A stretch of DNA of 64,000 nt from Xestospongia muta (Eukaryota > Porifera > Demospongiae > Haplosclerida > Petrosiidae), in NCBI GenBank assembly GCA_963693285.1, contig OY848919.1:8365461-8429460 (forward strand), written 5' to 3'. The first letter of the stretch is position 1; each line of letters begins with the position of its first letter. Below are positions 23,086 to 35,099 of this stretch, one piece after another. Under the pieces are notes generated by a model. That model was not told where the DNA came from. It saw only the letters and a program-made list of their open reading frames with translations, and searched no databases. The translations under genes were made by a program, and so were the position numbers.

Positions 23086-26000
23086 TCTTTTTTCAGAATT
23101 ATATCACGTTCATAAAGCTCAATTAAATTCTATATCTAAATAGTCTAAATAGGTTAAAACTCTAAAATAAAGTGTTTAGAGGTTTTTAAAAGTTCAAAAA
23201 GATTAGAAATTATGTGTGAAAACTGGTTAAATAAGCTGATCTAAAGAGTTTAGTAAGTTTATCTGTCTTGAATATACTAATAAAGTAGTCTAAATAGGTT
23301 AAAACTCTAAAATAAACTGTTTAGAGCTTTTAGAAAGTTAAAAAAGATTACCAACTAACTATGAAAACTGGTTAAATAAGTTGATCTAAAGAGTTTGGTA
23401 ACTTTATCTGTCTTAAATATACTAATAAAGTAGTCTAAATAGGTTAAAACTCTAAAATAAACTGTTTAGAGCTTTTTGAAAGTTAAAAAAGATTAGTAAT
23501 TAACTATGAAAACTGGTTAAATAAGTGATCTAAAGAGTTTGGTAACTTTATCTGTCTTAAATATACTAATAAAGTAGTCTAAATAGGTTAAAGTTCTAAA
23601 ATAAACTGTTTAGACCTTTTTGAAAGTTAAAAAAGATTAGTAATTAACTATGAAAATTGGTTAAATAAGCTGATCTAAAGAGTTTAGTAAGTTTCTCTGT
23701 CTTAATTATACTAATAAAGTACTATAAATAGGTTAAAAGTATAAAATAATCTGTTTAGAGCTTTTAGAAATTTGAAAAAGATTACTAATTAACTATGAAA
23801 ACTGGTTAAATAAGTAATCTAAAGAGTTTAGTAAGTTTATCTGTCTTAAATATACTAATAAAGTAGTCTAAATAGGTTAAAACTCTAAAATAAACTGTTT
23901 AGACCTTTTCGAAAGTTAAAAATGATTAGGAATAAACAATTAAAACTGCTTAAATATCTAAAGAGTTTAGTAAGTTTAAGCTAAAGAGTTTTGTAAGTTT
24001 ATCTGTCTTAAATATACTAATAAAGTAGTCTAAATAGGTTAAAACTCTAAAATAAGCTGTTTAGAGCTTTTTGAAATTTAAAAAAGATTAGAAATTAATT
24101 GTGAAAACTGGTTAAATAAGCTGATCTAAAGAGTTTAGTAAGTTTATCTTTGTTAAATATACTAACAAAGTAGTCTAAATAGGTTAAAACTATCAATTAA
24201 ACAGTTTAGAGCTTTTTGAAAGTTAAAAAAGATTAGAAATTAACTGTGAAAACTGGTTAAATAAGCTGATCTAAAGAGTTTAGTAAGTTTATCTGTCTTA
24301 AATATACTAATAAGTAGGCAAAATAGGTTAAAACTCTAAAATAAACTGTTTAGAGCTTTTTGAAAGTTAAAAATGATTAGGAATTAACTATTAAATCTGG
24401 TTAAATTTCAAAAGAGTTTAGTAAGTTTAAGTTAACGAGTTTAGTAAGTTTATCTGTCTTAAATATACTAATAAAGTAGTCTAAATAGGTTAAAACTCTA
24501 AAATAAACTGTTTAGAGCTATTTGAAACTTAAAAAAATAGTAATTAACTTTGATCACTAGTTAAATAAGGTGATTAAAAGAGTTTAGTAAGTTTATCTGT
24601 CTTAAATATACTAATAAAGTTGTCTAAATAGGTTAAAACTCTAAAATAAACTGTTTAGAGCTATTTGAAAGTTAAAAAAGATTAGTAATTAACTATGAAA
24701 AGTGGTTAAATAAGCTGATCTAAAGAGTTTAGTAAGTTATCTGTCTTAAATATACCAATAAAGTAGTCTAAATAGGTTAAAACTCTAAAATAAACTGTTT
24801 AGACCTTTTTGAAAGTTAAAAATGATTAGGAATTAACAATTAAAACTGCTTAAATATCTAAAGAGTTTAGTAAGTTTAAGCTAAAGAGTTTTGTAAGTTT
24901 ATCTGTCTTAAATATACTAATAAAGTAGTCTAAATAGGTTAAAACTCTAAAAGAAACTGTTTAGAGCTATTTGAAACTTAAAAAAAATTAGTAATTACTA
25001 TGAAAACTGTTTAAATAAGCTGATTTAAAGAGTTTAGTAAGTTTATCTGTCTTAAATATACTAATAAAGTAGTCTAAATAGGTTAAAACTCTAAAATAAA
25101 CTGTTTAGACCTTTTCGAAAGTTAAAAATGATTAGGAATAAATAATTAAAACTGCTTAAATATCTAAAGAGTTTAGTAAGTTTAAGCTAAAGAGTTTTGT
25201 AAGTTTATCTGTCTTAAATATACTAATAAAGTAGTCTAAATAGGTTAAAACTCTAAAAGAAACTGTTTAGAGCTATTTGAAACTTTAAAAAAATTAGTAA
25301 TTACTATGAAAACTGTTTAAATAAGCTGATTTAAAGAGTTTAGTAAGTTTATCTGTCTTAAATATACTAATAAAGTAGTCTAAATAGGTTAAAACTCTAA
25401 AATAAACTGTTTAGAGCTTTTAGAAAGTTAAAAAAGATTACCAACTAACTATGAAAACTGGTTAAATAAGTTGATCTAAAGAGTTTAGTAAGTTTATCTG
25501 TCTTAATTATACTAATAAAGTAGTATAAATAGGTTAAAAGTATAAAATAATCTGTTTAGAGCTTTTAGAAATTTGAAAAAGATTACTAATTAACTATGAA
25601 AACTGGTTAAATAAGTGATCTAAAGAGTTTAGTAAGTTTATCTGTCTTAAATATACTAATAAAGTAGTCTAAATAGGTTAAAACTCTAAAATAAACTGTT
25701 TAGAGCTTTTTGAAAGTTAAAAAAGATTAGTAATTAACTATGAAAACTGGTTAAATAAGTGATCTAAAGAGTTTGGTAACTTTATCTGTCTTAAATATAC
25801 TAATAAAGTAGTCTAAATAGGTTAAAGTTCTAAAATAAACTGTTTAGACCTTTTTGAAAGTTAAAAAAGATTAGTAATTAACTATGAAAATTGGTTAAAT
25901 AAGCTGATCTAAAGAGTTTAGTAAGTTTCTCTGTCTTAATTATACTAATAAAGTACTATAAATAGGTTAAAAGTATAAAATAATCTGTTTAGAGCTTTTA

Positions 26001-26339
26001 GAAATTTGAAAAAGATTACTAATTAACTATGAAAACTGGTTAAATAAGCTGATCTAAAGAGTTTAGTAAGTTTCTCTGTCTTAATTATACTAATAAAGTA
26101 CTATAAATAGGTTAAAAGTATAAAATAATCTGTTTAGAGCTTTTAGAAATTTGAAAAAGATTACTAATTAACTATGAAAACTGGTTAAATAAGTGATCTA
26201 AAGAGTTTAGTAAGTTTATCTGTCTTAAATATACTAATAAAGTAGTCTAAATAGGTTAAAACTCTAAAATAAACTGTTTAGACCTTTTCAAAAGTTAAAA
26301 ATGATTAGGAATAAACAATTAAAACTGCTTAAATATCTA

Positions 26340-29300
26340 AAGAGTTTAGTAAGTTTAAGCTAAAGAGTTTTGTAAGTTTATCTGTCTTAAATATACTAAT
26401 AAAGTAGTCTAAATAGGTTAAAACTCTAAAAGAAACTGTTTAGAGCTATTTGAAACTTAAAAAAATTAGTAATTACTATGAAAACTGCTTAAATAAGCTG
26501 ATCTAAAGAGTTTAGTAAGTTTATCTGTCTTAAATATTCTAATAAAGTAGTCTAAATAGGTTAAAACTCTAAAATAAACTGTTTAGAGCTTTTAGAAAGT
26601 TAAAAAAGATTACCAACTAACTATGAAAACTGGTTAAATAAGTTGATCTAAAGAGTTTAGTAAGTTTATCTGTCTTAATTATACTAATAAAGTAGTATAA
26701 ATAGTTTAAAAGTATAAAATAATCTGTTTAGAGCTTTTAGAAATTTGAAAAAGATTACTAATTAACTATGAAAACTGGTTAAATAAGTGATCTAAAGAGT
26801 TTAGTAAGTTTATCTGTCTTAAATATACTAATAAAGTAGTCTAAATAGGTTAAAACTCTAAAATAAACTGTTTAGAGCTTTTTGAAAGTTAAAAAAGATT
26901 AGTAATTAACTATGAAAACTGGTTAAATAAGTGATCTAAAGAGTTTGGTAACTTTATCTGTCTTAAATATACTAATAAAGTAGTCTAAATAGGTTAAAGT
27001 TCTAAAATAAACTGCTTAGACCTTTTTGAAAGTTAAAAAAGATTAGTAATTAACTATGAAAATTGGTTAAATAAGCTGATCTAAAGAGTTTAGTAAGTTT
27101 CTCTGTCTTAAATATACTAATAAAGTAGTCTAAATAGGTTAAGACTCTAAAATAAACTGTTTAGAGGTATTTGAAAGTTAAAAAAGATTAGTAATTAACT
27201 ATGAAAACTGGTTAAATAAGCTGATCTAAAGAGTTTAGTAAGCTTATCTGTCTTAAATATACTAATAAAGTAGTCTGAACAGTTAAAACTCTAAAATAAA
27301 ATGTTTAGAGCTTTTAGAAAGTAAAAAAGATTAGTAATTAACTACGAAAACTGTTTAATTAACTTGATCTAAAGAGTTTAGTAAGTTTATCTGTCTTAAA
27401 TATACTGATAAAGTAGTCTAAATAGGTTAAAACTCTGAAATAAACTGTTTAGAGCTTTTAAAAAGTTAAAAAAGATTAGTAATTAACTATGAAAACTGGT
27501 TAAATAAGCTAATCTAAAGAGTTTAGTAAGTTTATCTGTTTAAAATATACTAATAAAGTGGTCCAAATAGGTTAAAACTCTAAAATAAACTTTTTAGAGC
27601 TTTTTGAAAGTTAGAAAAGATTAGTAATTAACTATCATAACTGGTTAAATAATCTGTTCTAAAGAGTTTAGTAAGTTTATCTCTCTTAAATATACTAATA
27701 AAGTAGTCTAAGTAGGTTCAAACAGTAAAATAAAGAGTGTAGAGCCTTTTGAAAGTTAAAAAAGATTAGAAATTAATTGTCAAACCTGGTTAAATAAGCT
27801 GATCTAAAGAGTTTAGTAAGTTTATATGTCTTAACTATACTAATAAAGTAGTCTAAATAGGTTAAAACTCTAAAATAAACTGTTTAGAGCTTTTTGAAAG
27901 TTAAAAATGATTAGGAATAAACAATTAAAACTGCTTAAATATCTAAAGAGTTTAGTAAGTTTAAGCTAAAGAGTTTTGTAAGTTTATCTGTCTTAAATAT
28001 ACTAATAAAGTAGTCTAAATAGGTTAAAACTCTAAAAGAAACTGTTTAGAGCTATTTGAAACTTAAAAAAATTAGTAATTACTATGAAAACTGCTTAAAT
28101 AAGCTGATCTAAAGAGTTTAGTAAGTTTATCTGTCTTAAATATACTAATAAAGTAGTCTAAATAGGTTAAAACTCTAAAATAAACTGTTTAGAGCTTTTA
28201 GAAAGTTAAAAAAGATTACCAACTAACTATGAAAACTGGTTAAATAAGTTGATCTAAAGAGTTTAGTAAGTTTATCTGTCTTAATTATACTAATAAAGTA
28301 GTATAAATAGTTTAAAAGTATAAAATAATCTGTTTAGAGCTTTTAGAAATTTGAAAAAGATTACTAATTAACTATGAAAACTGGTTAAATAAGTGATCTA
28401 AAGAGTTTAGTAAGTTTATCTGTCTTAAATATACTAATAAAGTAGTCTAAATAGGTTAAAACTCTAAAATAAACTGTTTAGAGCTTTTTGAAAGTTAAAA
28501 AAGATTAGTAATTAACTATGAAAACTGGTTAAATAAGTGATCTAAAGAGTTTGGTAACTTTATCTGTCTTAAATATACTAATAAAGTAGTCTAAATAGGT
28601 TAAAGTTCTAAAATAAACTGCTTAGACCTTTTTGAAAGTTAAAAAAGATTAGTAATTAACTATGAAAATTGGTTAAATAAGCTGATCTAAAGAGTTTAGT
28701 AAGTTTCTCTGTCTTAAATATACTAATAAAGTAGTCTAAATAGGTTAAGACTCTAAAATAAACTGTTTAGAGGTATTTGAAAGTTAAAAAAGATTAGTAA
28801 TTAACTATGAAAACTGGTTAAATAAGCTGATCTAAAGAGTTTAGTAAGCTTATCTGTCTTAAATATACTAATAAAGTAGTCTGAACAGTTAAAACTCTAA
28901 AATAAAATGTTTAGAGCTTTTAGAAAGTAAAAAAGATTAGTAATTAACTACGAAAACTGTTTAATTAACTTGATCTAAAGAGTTTAGTAAGTTTATCTGT
29001 CTTAAATATACTGATAAAGTAGTCTAAATAGGTTAAAACTCTGAAATAAACTGTTTAGAGCTTTTAAAAAGTTAAAAAAGATTAGTAATTAACTATGAAA
29101 ACTGGTTAAATAAGCTAATCTAAAGAGTTTAGTAAGTTTATCTGTTTAAAATATACTAATAAAGTGGTCCAAATAGGTTAAAACTCTAAAATAAACTTTT
29201 TAGAGCTTTTTGAAAGTTAGAAAAGATTAGTAATTAACTATCATAACTGGTTAAATAATCTGTTCTAAAGAGTTTAGTAAGTTTATCTCTCTTAAATATA

Positions 29301-29560
29301 CTAATAAAGTAGTCTAAGTAGGTTCAAACAGTAAAATAAAGAGTGTAGAGCCTTTTGAAAGTTAAAAAAGATTAGAAATTAATTGTCAAACCTGGTTAAA
29401 TAAGCTGATCTAAAGAGTTTAGTAAGTTTATATGTCTTAACTATACTAATAAAGTAGTCTAAATAGGTTAAAACTCTAAAATAAACTGTTTAGAGCTTTT
29501 TGAAAGTTAAAAAAGATTAGAAATTAATTGTGAAAACTGGTCAAATAAGCTGATCTAAAG
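26340..29560 (-). repeat. Higher-order repeat of ~1606 bp (11 monomers), two adjacent copies
   Basis: The variant aggttaaaactctaaaagaa at 26415 recurs at 28021 (1606 bp). The variant gtggtccaaatagg at 27559 recurs at 29164 (1605 bp). The intervening order of variants is preserved: gctaaagagttttg, gaggtatttg, gtctgaacag, gttcaaacag. A third partial copy of five monomers follows, with gtggtcc again at 29889, and a fuller copy has gtggtcc at 33244. Confidence 0.8.
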
Positions 29561-32500
29561 AGTTTAGTAAGTTTATCTGTCTTAAATATACTAATAAAGT
29601 AGTCTAAATAGGTTAAAACTCTAAAATAAAATGTTTAGAGCTTTTAGAAAGTAAAAAAGATTAGTAATTAACTACGAAAACTGTTTAATTAACTTGATCT
29701 AAAGAGTTTAGTAAGTTTATCTGTCTTAAATATACTGATAAAGTAGTCTAAATAGGTTAAAACTCTGAAATAAACTGTTTAGAGCTTTTAAAAAGTTAAA
29801 AAAGATTAGTAATTAACTATGAAAACTGGTTAAATAAGCTAATCTAAAGAGTTTAGTAAGTTTATCTGTTTAAAATATACTAATAAAGTGGTCCAAATAG
29901 GTTAAAACTCTAAAATAAACTTTTTAGAGCTTTTTGAAAGTTAGAAAAGATTAGTAATTAACTATCATAACTGGTTAAATAATCTGTTCTAAAGAGTTTA
30001 GTAAGTTTATCTCTCTTAAATATACTAATAAAGTAGTCTAAGTAGGTTCAAACAGTAAAATAAAGAGTGTAGAGCCTTTTGAAAGTTAAAAAAGATTAGA
30101 AATTAATTGTCAAACCTGGTTAAATAAGCTGATCTAAAGAGTTTAGTAAGTTTATATGTCTTAACTATACTAATAAAGTAGTCTAAATAGGTTAAAACTC
30201 TAAAATAAACTGTTTAGAGCTTTTTGAAAGTTAAAAAAGATTAGAAATTAATTGTGAAAACTGGTCAAATAAGCTGATCTAAAGAGTTTAGTAAGTTTAT
30301 CTGTCTTAAATATACTAATAAAGTAGTCTAAATAGGTTAAAACTCTAAAATAAAGTGTTTAGAGCTTTTTGAAAGTTAAAAAAAATTAAAAATTAACTGT
30401 GAAAACTGGTTAAATAAGCTGATCTAAAGAATTTAGTAAGTTTATCTGTCTTAAATATACTAATAAAGTAGTCTAAATAGGTTAAAACTCTGAAATAAAC
30501 TGTTTAGAGCTATTTGAAACTTAAAAAAAATAGTAATTAACTTTGATCACTAGTTAAATAAGGTGATTAAAAGAGTTTAGTAAGTTTATCTGTCTTAAAT
30601 ATACTAATAAAGTAGTCTAAATAGGTTAAAACTCTAAAATAAACTGTTTAGAGCTATTTGAAACTTAAAAAAAATAGTAATTAACTTTGATCACTAGTTA
30701 AATAAGTGATCTAAAGAGTTTAGTAAGTTTATCTGTCTTAAATATACTAATAAAGTAGTCTAAATAGGTTAAAACTCTAAAATAAACTGTTTAGAGCTAT
30801 TTGAAAGTTAAAAAAGATTAGTAATTAACTATGAAAACTGGTTAAATAAGCTGATCTAAAGAGTTTAGTAAGTTATCTGTCTTAAATATACCAATAAAGT
30901 AGTCTAAATAGGTTAAAACTCTAAAATAAACTGTTTAGACCTTTTTGAAAGTTAAAAATGATTAGGAATTAACAATTAAAACTGCTTAAATATCTAAAGA
31001 GTTTAGTAAGTTTAAGCTAAAGAGTTTTGTAAGTTTATCTGTCTTAAATATACTAATAAAGTAGTCTAAATAGGTTAAAACTCTAAAAGAAACTGTTTAG
31101 AGCTATTTGAAACTTAAAAAAAATTAGTAATTACTATGAAAACTGTTTAAATAAGCTGATTTAAAGAGTTTAGTAAGTTTATCTGTCTTAAATATACTAA
31201 TAAAGTAGTCTAAATAGGTTAAAACTCTAAAATAAACTGTTTAGAGCTTTTAGAAAGTTAAAAAAGATTACCAACTAACTATGAAAACTGGTTAAATAAG
31301 TTGATCTAAAGAGTTTAGTAAGTTTATCTGTCTTAATTATACTAATAAAGTAGTATAAATAGGTTAAAAGTATAAAATACTCTGTTTAGAGCTTTTAGAA
31401 ATTTGAAAAAGATTACTAATTAACTATGAAAACTGGTTAAATAAGTGATCTAAAGAGTTTAGTAAGTTTATCTGTCTTAAATATACTAATAAAGTAGTCT
31501 AAATAGGTTAAAACTCTAAAATAAACTGTTTAGAGCTTTTTGAAAGTTAAAAAAGATTAGTAATTAACTATGAAAACTGGTTAAATAAGTGATCTAAAGA
31601 GTTTGGTAACTTTATCTGTCTTAAATATACTAATAAAGTAGTCTAAATAGGTTAAAGTTCTAAAATAAACTGTTTAGACCTTTTTGAAAGTTAAAAAAGA
31701 TTAGTAATTAACTATGAAAATTGGTTAAATGAGCTGATCTAAAGAGTTTAGTAAGTTTCTCTGTCTTAATTATACTAATAAAGTACTATAAATAGGTTAA
31801 AAGTATAAAATAATCTGTTTAGAGCTTTTAGAAATTTGAAAAAGATTACTAATTAACTATGAAAACTGGTTAAATAAGTGATCTAAAGAGTTTAGTAAGT
31901 TTATCTGTCTTAAAGATACTAATAAAGTAGTCTAAATAGGTTAAAACTCTAAAATAAACTGTTTAGACCTTTTCGAAAGTTAAATATGATTAGGAATAAA
32001 CAATTAAAACTGCTTAAATATCTAAAGAGTTTAGTAAGTTTAAGCTAAAGAGTTTTGTAAGTTTATCTGTCTTAAATATACTAATAAAGTAGTCTAAATA
32101 GGTTAAAACTCTAAAAGAAACTGTTTAGAGCTATTTGAAACTTAAAAAAAATTAGTAATTACTATGAAAACTGTTTAAATAAGCTGATCTAAAGAGTTTA
32201 GTAAGTTTATCTGTCTTAAATATACTAATAAAGTAGTCTAAATAGGTTAAAACTCTAAAATAAACTGTTTAGAGCTTTTAGAAAGTTAAAAAAGATTACC
32301 AACTAACTATGAAAACTGGTTAAATAAGTTGATCTAAAGAGTTTAGTAAGTTTATCTGTCTTAATTATACTAATAAAGTAGTATAAATAGGTTAAAAGTA
32401 TAAAATAATCTGTTTAGAGCTTTTAGAAATTTGAAAAAGATTACTAATTAACTATGAAAACTGGTTAAATAAGTGATCTAAAGAGTTTAGTAAGTTTATC

Positions 32501-35099
32501 TGTCTTAAATATACTAATAAAGTAGTCTAAATAGGTTAAAACTCTAAAATAAACTGTTTAGAGCTTTTTGAAAGTTAAAAAAGATTAGTAATTAACTATG
32601 AAAACTGGTTAAATAAGTGATCTAAAGAGTTTGGTAACTTTATCTGTCTTAAATATACTAATAAAGTAGTCTAAATAGGTTAAAGTTCTAAAATAAACTG
32701 CTTAGACCTTTTTGAAAGTTAAAAAAGATTAGTAATTAACTATGAAAATTGGTTAAATAAGCTGATCTAAAGAGTTTAGTAAGTTTCTCTGTCTTAAATA
32801 TACTAATAAAGAAGTCTAAATAGGTTAAAACTCTAAAATAAACTGTTTAGAGGTATTTGAAAGTTAAAAAAGATTAGTAATTAACTATGAAAACTGGTTA
32901 AATAAGCTGATCTAAAGAGTTTAGTAAGCTTATCTGTCTTAAATATACTAATAAAGTAGTCTGAACAGTTAAAACTCTAAAATAAAATGTTTAGAGCTTT
33001 TAGAAAGTAAAAAAGATTAGTAATTAACTACGAAAACTGTTTAATTAACTTGATCTAAAGAGTTTAGTAAGTTTATCTGTCTTAAATATACTGATAAAGT
33101 AGTCTAAATAGGTTAAAACTCTGAAATAAACTGTTTAGAGCTTTTAAAAAGTTAAAAAAGATTAGTAATTAACTATGAAAACTGGTTAAATAAGCTAATC
33201 TAAAGAGTTTAGTAAGTTTATCTGTTTAAAATATACTAATAAAGTGGTCCAAATAGGTTAAAACTCTAAAATAAACTTTTTAGAGCTTTTTGAAAGTTAG
33301 AAAAGATTAGTAATTAACTATCATAACTGGTTAAATAATCTGTTCTAAAGAGTTTAGTAAGTTTATCTCTCTTAAATATACTAATAAAGTAGTCTAAGTA
33401 GGTTCAAACAGTAAAATAAAGAGTGTAGAGCCTTTTGAAAGTTAAAAAAGATTAGAAATTAATTGTCAAACCTGGTTAAATAAGCTGATCTAAAGAGTTT
33501 AGTAAGTTTATCTGTCTTAACTATACTAATAAAGTAGTCTAAATAGGTTAAAACTCTAAAATAAACTGTTTAGAGCTTTTTGAAAGTTAAAAAAGATTAG
33601 AAATTAATTGTGAAAACTGGTCAAATAAGCTGATCTAAAGAGTTTAGTAAGTTTATCTGTCTTAAATATACTAATAAAGTAGTCTAAATAGGTTAAAACT
33701 CTAAAATAAAGTGTTTAGAGCTTTTTGAAAGTTAAAAAAAATTAAAAATTAACTGTGAAAACTGGTTAAATAAGCTGATCTAAAGAGTTTAGTAGGTTTA
33801 TCTGTCTTAAATATACTAATAAAGTAGTCTAAATAGGTTAGAACTCTAAAATGAAGTGTTTAGAGCTTTTTGAAAGTTAAAAAAGATTAGAGATTAACTG
33901 TAAAAACTGGTTAAATAAGCTGATCTAAAGAGTTTAGTAAGTTTATCTATCTTAAATGTACTAAGAAATTTGTCTAAATAGGTTAAAACTATGAAATAAA
34001 CATTTAAGAGCTTTTTGAAATTTAAAAAAGATTAGAAATTAACTGTGAAAACTGGTTAAATAAGCTGATCTAAAGAGATTAGTAAGTTTATTTCTCTTAA
34101 ATATACTAATAAAGTAGTCTAAATAGGTTAAAACTCTAAAGTAAACTGTTTATATCTTTTTGAAAGTTAAAAAAGATTAGAAATTAATTGTGAAAACTGG
34201 TCAAATAAGCTGATCTAAAGAGTTTAGTAAGTTTATCTGTCTTAAATATACTAATAAAGTAGTCTAAATAGGTTAAAACTCTAAAATAAACTGTTTAGAG
34301 CTATTTGAAAGTTAAAAAAGATTAGTAATTAATTATGAAAACTGGTTAAATAAGCTGGTCTAAAGAGTTTAGTGAGATTATCTGTCTTAAATATACTAAT
34401 AATGTAGTCTAAATAGGTAAAATCTCCAAAATAAACTATTTAGAGGTTTTAGAAAGTTGAAAAAGATTAGTAATTAACTACGAAAACTGGTTAAATAAGC
34501 TGATCTAAAGACTTTAGTAAGTTTATCTGTCTTAAATATACTAATAAAGTAGTCTAAATAACTTAAAACTCTAAAATAAACTGTTTAGAGATTTTAGAGA
34601 GTTAAAAAAGATTAGTAATAACTATGAAAACTGGTTAAATAAGCTGATCTAAAGAGTTTAGTAAGTTTATCTGTCTTAAATATACTAATAAAGTAGTCTA
34701 AATAGGTTAAAACTCTAAAATAAACTGTTTAGAGCTTTTAGAAAGTTAAAAAGGATTAGTAATTAACTATGAAAACTGGTTAAATAAGCTGATCTAAAGA
34801 GTTTAGTAAGTTTATCTGTCTTAAATATACTAATAAAGTAGTCTAAATAGGTTAAATCTCTAAAATAAACTGTTTAGAGCTATTTGAAAGTTAAAAAAGA
34901 TTACTAATTAACTATGAAAACTGGTTAAATAAGCTGATCTAAGTAAGTTTATTTCTCTTAAATATACTAATAAAGTAGTCTAAATAAGTTAAAACTCTAA
35001 AATAAACTGTTTAGAGCTATTTGAAAGTTAAAAAAGATTAGTAATTAACTATGAAAACTGGTTAAATAAGCTGATCTAAAGAGTTTAGTAAGTTTATCT

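Larger units (their letters stand above)
21989..23140. mobile_element. Palindromic Penelope-like retroelement insertion (head-to-head 5'-truncated copies)
   Basis: This 1152-bp segment is the only non-satellite DNA in the array. It consists of two arms of about 547 bp (22021-22567 and about 22597-23142) that are reverse complements of each other with only about five mismatches and one single-base indel, around a 29-bp centre. A further 32 bp (21989-22020) lies outside the palindrome on the left. Each arm encodes the C-terminal part of a GIY-YIG endonuclease domain in the style of Penelope-like elements. Head-to-head truncated copies, a short one-sided tail and a target-site duplication are known features of Penelope-like elements. 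No reverse transcriptase region is present, so the element cannot be autonomous as it stands. Confidence 0.85.
22021..23142. repeat. Long near-perfect inverted repeat (~547-bp arms)
   Basis: The left arm starts tatttagatatagaattt and the right arm ends in its reverse complement at 23142. At the centre, tatccta (22561-22567) pairs with taggata (22597-22603). Visible differences include a run of 8 A against 7 T, gagtatagagttg against gagtatatagttg, and cgccgaaac against ggccgaaac. Such a palindrome could form a hairpin or cruciform and is usually unstable, so its survival suggests a recent insertion. Confidence 0.92.
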
